From positions 1 to 12,445 of the forward strand of contig CAZQER010000034.1 in assembly GCA_964592095.1 (NCBI GenBank): a DNA stretch of 12,445 bases. Reading direction: 5' to 3'. The notes under the pieces are model-generated. The model had not been told where the DNA came from and did no database searches. It saw only the letters and a program-made list of their open reading frames with translations. This DNA comes from EX4484-2 sp964592095. GTDB taxonomy: Archaea > Altiarchaeota > Altiarchaeia > IMC4 > QMZM01. Every line of letters starts with the position of its first letter. Within the stretch, counting starts at the first letter, position 1. Both the position numbers and the translations under genes were made by a program. Below, piece after piece: positions 6,777 to 12,445 of this stretch.

Positions 6777-6878
6777 TTACAATCTCCTCTCAACATAATC
6801 AACCAACTCCTCCTCAAACCCCTGGGATTTAACAATAACATTTAGTTTTTCAGGATACTTACTCTGATGGATGACATA
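6777..6878 (-). pseudogene. Start-less coding remnant: C-terminal end of a lost gene upstream of pscS
   Basis: This minus-strand frame is open for 33 codons to a TAA at 6777-6779 and has no ATG. It reads KYPEKLNVIVKSQGF, then EEELVDYVERRL. The many G-first codons (GTT, GAG, GAT, GGG) and the Glu/Lys/Val-rich, amphipathic composition look like real coding sequence. It lies 33 nt upstream of pscS, in the same direction and with operon-like spacing. Its upstream end runs into the last 20 bases of the large membrane-protein gene. The simplest reading is the 3' stub of an older pscS neighbour, cut off when the surface-protein cassette arrived. I do not recognise the parent family. A chance open stretch or a non-AUG small gene remains possible. 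Confidence 0.4.
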
Positions 6879-8994
6879 TTATCTTCTGTTGACCATTCCA
6901 TTTACCTTGAACGGTGCACAAGCCATTATCCGTTTGTATGTTAGCTATGAAAACTATCGGGCCTTCATGAAAGAGCCAATCCCATGTCCAATAAACCAAA
7001 AATCCTGCTATAACAAATAAAATAAATTCTATTGCAAGTTGTCCTATGACCAAACCAAATGTACCTGTAACGAATGCCATATGGAGCGAATATCCAAGAA
7101 AAACACTAGAAACAATGGTAGATATATCTATAATGGTTTCTAACAAAACACCAGCAAAAATAAAATCTGGATCACCACTCCTCTCAAGCTCTTCTACGGC
7201 TATTGGGCCCAAAACCTGAGCTATCAGTAGTATAGCACCACTAAAAATCTCGGGTTCTTCAAGACCAAATTTTATTGCTACTAACTTCATCTTATCATAT
7301 AGAGACATCCTTCCTCTTATAAGAGGATCAGGTATCTTCTCCCACCCTAATGCCTCAGTAATTTTCCTCCAAGCTTTTCCTTCAGCAGTATTGAACCATT
7401 TAAAACGTACTATTTTACCAGTCTTGATATATGTCTCAAAACATTCTCCAAGTATTCTTCTCTGAGCCATAATTTTTCTTTTGAATTCCTCTGGTATCCA
7501 TCTATTATATTTCTTATATAGCTTATGTAGATTGGATAGAATTACTGATGCTCCAGTGCGATAAAGCGTTTGTCCTTCATTTAGTAAATTATGTGTTTTT
7601 TCAAATAACTCTCTTGCTTTATTAAATTTATTTGCTTTTATAAGATTTATTATTTCACGAATGTTTTTTTCACAGTTTAGCATTATATTAAGTTTTTCTG
7701 CATGTAGGATATGATCTATCATAACAACATTTTCTCTTTTCTTTTTCAAGCTTTCCAGTATCTTGTTCATTTTGTTCTCATCAATATTGCTATTTTTCCT
7801 ATTGATTTTTTCATTTAACTCCTTCATAAGATCCAGTGCTTCTTCCCAATATATCCTCTCTGTAATAGTAACAACAAGTAATCCTCCACCAATTATCTTC
7901 TTATTTTCAACATCATCGATAACTTCATAACCATTATCTGTAAGCCATTTCCTTAGTTCATGACCTTCCGGAATTTTTTTTGGTGTGACATAAGTAAATT
8001 TCATATTTTTTCCATATTTTCCCTTAGCTCTTTCTACCTTCTTCTTCAACTCATCAATGCTATGAGATCCACATTCATAGTAATGATATCGCCCCTCTGA
8101 GTCAATTGTCAAAACATCTGTTTCACCTTCTATTCTCCTCCCATCTATTATATAAGTAAACTTTTGATCGATTGAAACAAATCTTTCACCTTCTTCAAAA
8201 GATGCAAGAAGCACAGCAAAAATTTCTCTCTTAGCACCTTTTTCTAAATCACCTCCCTTCTTTAATTTTTCAATTACTCCTCTGACTCCTTTTTCATCAA
8301 TAGTTTCAAAAATCGATATATGATTTTCATTCATTTCATTCCACGATAATTCACCTAAATTTTTTACAAGCTGTGGTCTGGCCCTCCTAAATATTTCATA
8401 ATCGATCTTTGCCATACTTTTGAAAGCTGGTAGATATAGTAATATTGAAGAGGTTACTGCAGCACCAACTATCAACGACCTCTCAAGGAATTCGATGAGG
8501 TATGTTTGCCGGAAAAGTTCCATCAGCAAACGCGTTTTATGGTCCACCAGTTCCTCACACTTTTCTGTACTATAAACGCTGACTTTATCTTTATCAAAAG
8601 AAAAAATCAGGTTCCCAGAGTCTTTTGATAACAAAACATACATACCAGAATTCTTTATAGTTATTTCCTTACTTTCCTCATCCCATCCAACCGATACTGA
8701 CTCATCTAGGCTTTCAACTTTTGAAACAGGGGGACCTTTTTCTATCTTCAATACTGCCTCACCCTTAGGAACATAAGCATAAATAAAATAACCTTTATAC
8801 TCCGAACCCCCTTCAGTTTGTTTTAGAGGATTATTGGAGCAATACTGTATCAATATATCACCTTCAGTTACACTCTTTACCCTTCCGCAATCCGATGCAA
8901 ACACAGGATAAACACACAAATCCAACAACAAAAAAATAACAAAAAAGCTCACAATTTTCCTCTTATTTCTCATAATCCTATTGATCACATCCAT
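6859..8994 (-). CDS. Large secreted/multi-pass membrane protein with a PD-(D/E)XK nuclease-like central region (711 aa)
   Basis: I do not recognise this protein as a whole. Residues 1-33 form a signal peptide (basic RNKRK, long hydrophobic core, cut near VFA|S). Residues 34-172 form an ectodomain with Cys36, Cys52 and Cys146. A probable membrane helix is at 173-191. Residues 250-360 resemble the PD-(D/E)XK fold: a helix (GAKREIFAVLLASFEEG), strands with EGETDVLTID (Asp293) and YHYYECGSHS (Glu307), a Lys-rich helix, strand FTYVTPKK, and helix plus strand ending YEVID. The usual E-x-K lysine is Gly309. A long helical region follows, then about three membrane helices (583-671) and a tail with Cys693 and Cys707. 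This topology puts the nuclease-like part in the cytoplasm. ATG at 8994 is chosen, with GGAGG 13 nt upstream; ATG at 8973 is possible. It is the last of four co-directional envelope genes. Confidence 0.75.
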   Translation of the reverse strand: MDVINRIMRNKRKIVSFFVIFLLLDLCVYPVFASDCGRVKSVTEGDILIQYCSNNPLKQTEGGSEYKGYFIYAYVPKGEAVLKIEKGPPVSKVESLDESVSVGWDEESKEITIKNSGMYVLLSKDSGNLIFSFDKDKVSVYSTEKCEELVDHKTRLLMELFRQTYLIEFLERSLIVGAAVTSSILLYLPAFKSMAKIDYEIFRRARPQLVKNLGELSWNEMNENHISIFETIDEKGVRGVIEKLKKGGDLEKGAKREIFAVLLASFEEGERFVSIDQKFTYIIDGRRIEGETDVLTIDSEGRYHYYECGSHSIDELKKKVERAKGKYGKNMKFTYVTPKKIPEGHELRKWLTDNGYEVIDDVENKKIIGGGLLVVTITERIYWEEALDLMKELNEKINRKNSNIDENKMNKILESLKKKRENVVMIDHILHAEKLNIMLNCEKNIREIINLIKANKFNKARELFEKTHNLLNEGQTLYRTGASVILSNLHKLYKKYNRWIPEEFKRKIMAQRRILGECFETYIKTGKIVRFKWFNTAEGKAWRKITEALGWEKIPDPLIRGRMSLYDKMKLVAIKFGLEEPEIFSGAILLIAQVLGPIAVEELERSGDPDFIFAGVLLETIIDISTIVSSVFLGYSLHMAFVTGTFGLVIGQLAIEFILFVIAGFLVYWTWDWLFHEGPIVFIANIQTDNGLCTVQGKWNGQQKIICHPSE

Positions 8995-9001
8995 TTTACA
9001 A

Positions 9002-9763
9002 TCAAATCCTCCGTAATACATCATCAACGATCTTTGGGTCAATCCCCTGAACCCTGAGAGATTTCCTCAACAACTTAGGATCTTCCCCATCCTTGAGTTC
9101 ATTCTCCACCCAAGCCTTTATTTCATCTATTTTACGCTCCTTCTCAATTTTCCTTCTGTTCCTCTGGATTTTAAGGTAAATCAAACCCACAATCAAAAAC
9201 AGTACTATCCAAGTAAGCAGATACAGTATGAAGTCATTATCTTCTGGGTTGGAGGGATTATATGTATAAAAAATTAGGGTGCTTGTTGTAGAGATTGTAG
9301 GAGGAGTGGATTCCTCTTTTAATCCCTCCACTTTTATCACCCGGACATAATCTGTTCCATTACTATATTCTACCTTCCTGATATATGATATTATTTTAAC
9401 AGTTTTATTCTCACAGATACATGTTCTACCTCCATCCACTTCAACATCTATTATATTATCACTTACAATCCTCTTCAACGACAGGGTTCTCCCATAACAT
9501 TGAATCTCTGAAGAATTTACCTTCTCAACATCTAAAAATAATGCAGTATCGTTATAATTGGAATAGAATACATAACATTGCCCTGCGTCAATTTTTACCT
9601 CTGCAGTATAGTTTCCTGTCTCTTTCACTGCCTTTTTAAGTGCTTCCACAAACGAGTCAGAGTTGGAGGCAGCTGTTGGAGACATGATAAAAAACAATAA
9701 AAATGTTGTGGATACGAGAGTTACAACTCTAATCCATACACAATCTTTTGATTTAGCTATCAT
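9002..9763 (-). CDS. Single-pass, sequon-rich surface protein with short helical cytoplasmic tail (253 aa)
   Basis: No family is recognised for the ectodomain. Residues 1-32 are a signal peptide (hydrophobic core VVTLVSTTFLLFFIM, cut near PTAA|S). Residues 33-175 form an ectodomain with four cysteines (63, 89, 115, 117) and five N-glycosylation sequons (Asn51, 71, 83, 119, 135). It ends in a Ser/Thr/Pro stalk (ESTPPTISTTST). A membrane helix spans about 178-197. It is followed by the basic stop-transfer QRNRRKIEKERK and a tail of about 37 residues, WVENELKDGEDPKLLRKSLR then GIDPKIVDDVLRRI. That tail resembles the 'ENLKxGxxxxxIxxxLxxxGxxxxxVxxxL' helical motif seen at the ends of many archaeal membrane proteins. 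ATG at 9763 is chosen over an upstream TTG because GAGG lies 7 nt before it. It sits 11 nt after the Cys-rich gene and 7 nt before the large membrane gene. Confidence 0.8.
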   Translation of the reverse strand: MIAKSKDCVWIRVVTLVSTTFLLFFIMSPTAASNSDSFVEALKKAVKETGNYTAEVKIDAGQCYVFYSNYNDTALFLDVEKVNSSEIQCYGRTLSLKRIVSDNIIDVEVDGGRTCICENKTVKIISYIRKVEYSNGTDYVRVIKVEGLKEESTPPTISTTSTLIFYTYNPSNPEDNDFILYLLTWIVLFLIVGLIYLKIQRNRRKIEKERKIDEIKAWVENELKDGEDPKLLRKSLRVQGIDPKIVDDVLRRI

Positions 9764-9770
9764 TCTACTT

Positions 9771-9774
9771 CCTC
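9771..9774 (-). promoter_or_regulatory. Shine-Dalgarno sequence for the 253-aa surface protein
   Basis: GAGG, within AAGAGGAAG, lies 7 nt before the ATG at 9763. The alternative TTG at 9787 lies inside the previous gene without such a site. Confidence 0.55.
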
Positions 9775-11112
9775 TTAAAACCAACAATCAGCATCCTTCA
9801 ATTGCTCCATTTGTGAACTTGTGAACATGAAGGTTATCTCATTTCCTGAAATATCTATAACTTTACCCGTTACTACTACAGATTCATCTTCCTCACATAT
9901 TAACGACAGAGTACTGCCCTCTTTAACAGGCACTCCAACCTTGGAGGCATCTACTGTTATCAATTGGATTGAGGGCCTGAACCAATTACATAATTCATTC
10001 CCTTTGCCTTCATTAATATTGCAGGCATCGCATTTACATGAAGAAGCAACTTCATAATCAGAGCATTCATCTATATTCTTTTCTCTGCAACTATAGCATT
10101 TATAGGTCTGTTCAGGAGGGGTCCAGGCATCATAATCGAAACCTATCACACAATCTTCACTAATCTTACTACATGGGTTTCTGATACAAACAGGACAATA
10201 GATTTTATCATCCTTATACAGCATATCCTCATCCGAAGGCCAGATAGCAGGGTAACTCCCACACCCATCAATTTCATCACAGCTCTTACACTTTCCTTTT
10301 CCGAAATAGATATGGTCATCCCACCAGCATAGCCCATCTGCTTCACATGTTTCTCTTTCTGTGCGTTCATTGCAATCTACAGGATATTTGAATTCATATA
10401 CTCCACCGCACCATTCTACCATGACACAATGAGGTCCTGTAGTGTCTGGAGGTATCCCAACGCCAGATCTCTCCGGGTCAATAATGCCTGTGCATTTTAT
10501 CTCCTTTGTTTCACCAGCCTCAACCCTAATATTGTTGAAATCTATTTTCCCAGCCTCCACACACCATGAGGTTTTATCTTCAAAATCTCCCTTACAGTTC
10601 TCCTGCACTTTTATGGTTAGTGGGCTTGTGCATGATGTGCCTTTTCTCTTCAATGTTATCTTTATCTGCGCCCCACAAGGATGTCCTTCTGGAATAGGAC
10701 CACCACAGCATCCGCAATCTGAATGCTCTTTCCTGCAAAATTTTCCACTATTGAAAATAGGAGTTTGATCACAACAAAATGGTCTATCTGCAGTGCATAT
10801 CTCTGAACCACATTTTTTACCAATACTTTCTTTACATCCACCAGGGCAAGCCACACAATAACCTCCTTCATCTGTAGTGCCACCACACTCACCCATATCA
10901 AAGCCTTTAACTACACATCCACTTCGAGATACTTCACCACGAAAAAATGACTTGCAACAGTATGGTTTTTCATCGGTACACTTTTCATCACCGCAGAGTT
11001 CTCCTACAGCTTTCTCACAGGTATCGCACCATATTTTACCCAAAACCCCACCTGCAATTAAAAACAATATCAGGATTTCGATTTCTATAAGGATTATGTA
11101 CTTATTTCTCAT
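9775..11112 (-). CDS. Secreted cysteine-rich protein with duplicated CC module (445 aa)
   Basis: The function is unknown. Residues 1-26 are a hydrophobic signal peptide (IILIEIEILILFLIAGG), after which almost the whole chain is predicted to be extracellular. By my count there are 45 cysteines (about 10%), implying extensive disulfides. A motif is duplicated: GELCGDEKCTDEKPYCC (residues 37-53) and GKKCGSEICTADRPFCC (98-114). The C-terminal tail of the upstream transglycosylase fusion carries a related ICEDEEKPHCC segment. Residues 147-245 have fewer cysteines and look like a beta-sandwich region. Residues 247-375 are again Cys-rich with CxxC pairs (275/278, 306/309, 339/342). Residues 380-445 form another low-Cys beta region. 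There is no second membrane helix. It starts 21 nt after the fusion gene, with an A-rich leader and no Shine-Dalgarno. An adhesin, shell or complex subunit is possible. Confidence 0.8.
   Translation of the reverse strand: MRNKYIILIEIEILILFLIAGGVLGKIWCDTCEKAVGELCGDEKCTDEKPYCCKSFFRGEVSRSGCVVKGFDMGECGGTTDEGGYCVACPGGCKESIGKKCGSEICTADRPFCCDQTPIFNSGKFCRKEHSDCGCCGGPIPEGHPCGAQIKITLKRKGTSCTSPLTIKVQENCKGDFEDKTSWCVEAGKIDFNNIRVEAGETKEIKCTGIIDPERSGVGIPPDTTGPHCVMVEWCGGVYEFKYPVDCNERTERETCEADGLCWWDDHIYFGKGKCKSCDEIDGCGSYPAIWPSDEDMLYKDDKIYCPVCIRNPCSKISEDCVIGFDYDAWTPPEQTYKCYSCREKNIDECSDYEVASSCKCDACNINEGKGNELCNWFRPSIQLITVDASKVGVPVKEGSTLSLICEEDESVVVTGKVIDISGNEITFMFTSSQMEQLKDADCWF
10759..11001 (-). repeat. Duplicated Cys-rich module inside the 445-aa secreted protein
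   Basis: Residues 38-57 and 99-118 align without gaps through the pattern C-G-(D/S)-E-x-C-T-x-(E/D)-(K/R)-P-(Y/F)-C-C. The copies are 61 residues apart. The match is at protein level; the DNA copies have diverged, so the duplication is old. Confidence 0.7.
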
Positions 11113-11133
11113 TTTTTGTGTTTTATATTATCT

Positions 11134-12408
11134 TCATGAAGGTCTAATAAATTCTATGATTGCAGATATTTCAGTTTCACCCCCCCCATCGCATTTACAG
11201 CAGTGAGGTTTTTCTTCATCTTCACATATTCCATTTAGGTCAGAGCAACCCTTTTCCTCACACGGAACTGATAAGCAAACACCACCGATATCTTCACATT
11301 TCTGTTTTGGAGTTATTGGTTTATATATTAGATTAACCAATTCAAGTGCAATTCCGACAATGATTAAACCTATTACAACATAAATGATGCATCTTTTACT
11401 CTTATTCCTCAATGCGGGATCACCCACAAGATATTCAATACCACATATAGCAAAAATTATTGCAGCAACTATTATAACAATCAATTTAATACTATCTATG
11501 ACCTCCTTAATACTTGATACGGCATTACATCTCTCAGTACACGCATCTATACAATCAAGACCAAAACCACTACACCAATTATTACAGCAATCTTCACACT
11601 CTGGGTTTTCCTTTGTTGGGCAGTTCGTATTTGCACCGCATGCCCTTTCACACACCCTCTTACAGTTACCCTCTTGTGCAGCAACATGTAATATCATACC
11701 ATTACATTCGCACTCACATGGTTTACGTGTTGGCGGTATCGTGTATGTTACTATTGGAGGTCTTACAGTTCTGCATTCTATATCCTTCGTCTCTATCCAG
11801 TGTGTTATCTTTGCTACATAATCCCTTGTCTCGCTTGGAAATGATTCCTCAGGAACCTCATCTCCATAACCACACTCACTCTTTTGTATACCTCTATTTA
11901 AACAATATTTCTTTATTCTAATATCAACACAACCAGGACCACAGTTATATGCAGCAAGTGTGAATTCTATTGGGGTTTCATATTTCTCATAGTGGTAACG
12001 AGTTAAAAGGGCATTAAGATAAAGTACACCTCCAAGCACATTTTCATCGGCATAACATGGGTCTATATCAATACCATACATTCTTTTTATATCCTTAATA
12101 GCAATAGATGTAAGTTGCATCAGACCAACTGCACCAGCACGGGATCTTTTTATCTTATGATCATCACAGTGATAAAATGAACTTTCCTTTTTTATCACAC
12201 CCATTACAAGGTCTTTTGTAAGATAATCGCTCTTACCACTTATACTATCTATTGCTATATCTATATATCTATCTATATCATCACAACTGACCTCTATACA
12301 ATAGACATCTTCACAGAGCGCATTTACCTTTATAGAAAATATAAGAGCAATAATAAATGAAAATATCACTACTCTACTAATATCATTAATATCTATATCA
12401 GATTTCAT
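11134..12408 (-). CDS. SLT lytic transglycosylase fused to Cys-rich segments and a VirB2/TrbC-like two-helix module (424 aa)
   Basis: Domain order: a signal peptide (about 1-30, core VVIFSFIIALIFSI), then an SLT (goose-lysozyme-like) domain at about 45-206. The SLT motifs are complete: catalytic Glu75 in GVIKKESSF, GAVGLMQLT (92-100), the AAYNCGPG loop (Tyr154, Asn155) and ETRDYVAKI (193-201). Such enzymes cleave murein glycan strands; VirB1 is the type IV secretion member. A Pro-rich linker and a Cys-rich segment (231-294) follow. Next come two membrane helices (about 306-328 and 340-362) joined by the basic loop GDPALRNKSKR, the arrangement of VirB2/TrbC pilins. A Cys-rich tail (371-406) ends the protein. 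By my count it has 34 cysteines. The positive-inside rule puts the loop in the cytoplasm and both Cys-rich parts outside. The ATG at 12408 has no Shine-Dalgarno. It is the first of four co-directional envelope genes. Confidence 0.85.
   Translation of the reverse strand: MKSDIDINDISRVVIFSFIIALIFSIKVNALCEDVYCIEVSCDDIDRYIDIAIDSISGKSDYLTKDLVMGVIKKESSFYHCDDHKIKRSRAGAVGLMQLTSIAIKDIKRMYGIDIDPCYADENVLGGVLYLNALLTRYHYEKYETPIEFTLAAYNCGPGCVDIRIKKYCLNRGIQKSECGYGDEVPEESFPSETRDYVAKITHWIETKDIECRTVRPPIVTYTIPPTRKPCECECNGMILHVAAQEGNCKRVCERACGANTNCPTKENPECEDCCNNWCSGFGLDCIDACTERCNAVSSIKEVIDSIKLIVIIVAAIIFAICGIEYLVGDPALRNKSKRCIIYVVIGLIIVGIALELVNLIYKPITPKQKCEDIGGVCLSVPCEEKGCSDLNGICEDEEKPHCCKCDGGGETEISAIIEFIRPS
11180..11187 (-). 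repeat. Eight-base G homopolymer near the 3' end of the transglycosylase fusion gene
   Basis: On the coding strand a G8 run encodes the glycines after Cys-Asp near residue 407, in otherwise A+T-rich DNA. Adding one G gives an immediate TGA; losing one G gives a stop about 11 codons further on. Only the last 15 or so residues would change. Confidence 0.7.
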
Positions 12409-12424
12409 TTATAACATTTATCTT

Positions 12425-12432
12425 ATTATATT
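12425..12432 (-). promoter_or_regulatory. Possible TATA-like element upstream of the envelope cassette
   Basis: AATATAAT lies 17-24 nt before the start codon on the minus strand; ATATATTA at the window edge (30-37 nt upstream) is an alternative. No Shine-Dalgarno precedes the ATG, so a short-leader or leaderless transcript is plausible. The window ends here and the region is very A+T-rich, so this is weak. Confidence 0.25.
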
Positions 12433-12445
12433 CAGACTAATATAT

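Noticed and set aside
6744..6858. Gap upstream of pscS considered as a site for a small RNA or riboswitch
   Set aside because: No convincing stem-loop or known aptamer pattern was seen. The region is better explained by the coding remnant plus a short A+T-rich promoter.
11384..11921. Long open frames (135-145 codons) on the + strand opposite the transglycosylase fusion
   Set aside because: Low-complexity His/Leu/Tyr/Ser-rich translations with no recognisable motif or Shine-Dalgarno, lying antisense to a gene with intact catalytic motifs. They are by-products of its codon use.
12235..12400. TATC/TATATC-like repeats near the start of the fusion gene, considered as a microsatellite or regulatory repeat
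   Set aside because: They are explained by an Asp/Ile/Ser-rich coding stretch (DIDRYIDIAIDSIS and SDIDINDIS) in A+T-rich codon use. The units are irregular.
11134..12408. The SLT domain as a phage lysin or sign of a prophage
   Set aside because: No capsid, portal, terminase, integrase or tail gene is nearby, and the protein carries a signal peptide, Cys-rich segments and a pilin-like helix pair, which are unusual for a phage lysin.

Overview
The window is archaeal, low-GC DNA. The evidence is a run of archaeal/eukaryotic-type ribosomal proteins (L7Ae, S28e, L24e, S19e), a PDCD5-family protein, an archaeal-type CMP kinase, a PAC2 proteasome-assembly chaperone and, most diagnostic, Sep-tRNA:Cys-tRNA synthase. 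That last enzyme is restricted mainly to methanogens, Archaeoglobus and some uncultivated archaeal lineages. Together with a lytic transglycosylase and several Cys-rich secreted proteins, this suggests an uncultivated lineage such as Altiarchaeota or a DPANN/euryarchaeal relative. The lineage is an inference and is not proven by the sequence.

Layout. (1) Positions 1-406, + strand: the 3' end of a surface or pilin-like gene, overlapped by a small unrecognised ORF. (2) Positions 410-2504, + strand: a compact translation operon, rpl7ae - rps28e - rpl24e - ndk - rps19e - pdcd5-like. (3) Positions 2519-6743, - strand, convergent with region 2: a tightly packed operon read pscS - PAC2 - HAD phosphatase - dapL - cmk. 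Three of its four junctions are ATGA overlaps or a 1-nt gap. It combines indirect Cys-tRNA synthesis, a proteasome chaperone with a C-terminal HbYX-like tail, a phosphoserine-phosphatase-like enzyme, an LL-diaminopimelate aminotransferase-like enzyme and CMP kinase. (4) Positions 6777-6878: a start-less coding remnant between regions 3 and 5. (5) Positions 6859-12408, - strand: four consecutive genes in one direction, spaced 21, 11 and 7 nt, all encoding proteins with Sec-type signal peptides.

Region 5 is the candidate undescribed system. Its first gene fuses a VirB1-like SLT lytic transglycosylase to Cys-rich segments and a VirB2/TrbC-like two-helix pilin module. The next gene is a secreted protein with 45 cysteines whose duplicated motif recurs in the tail of the first. 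The third is a sequon-rich single-pass protein with a short helical cytoplasmic tail. The last is a large multi-pass membrane protein whose probably cytoplasmic central part resembles a PD-(D/E)XK nuclease fold without the usual lysine. This suggests a cell-envelope or cell-contact apparatus, perhaps related to type IV secretion or archaeal DNA-import pili, but no secretion ATPase lies in the window.

No rRNA, tRNA, CRISPR array or insertion sequence was recognised, and no gene-free stretch exceeds about 120 bases.
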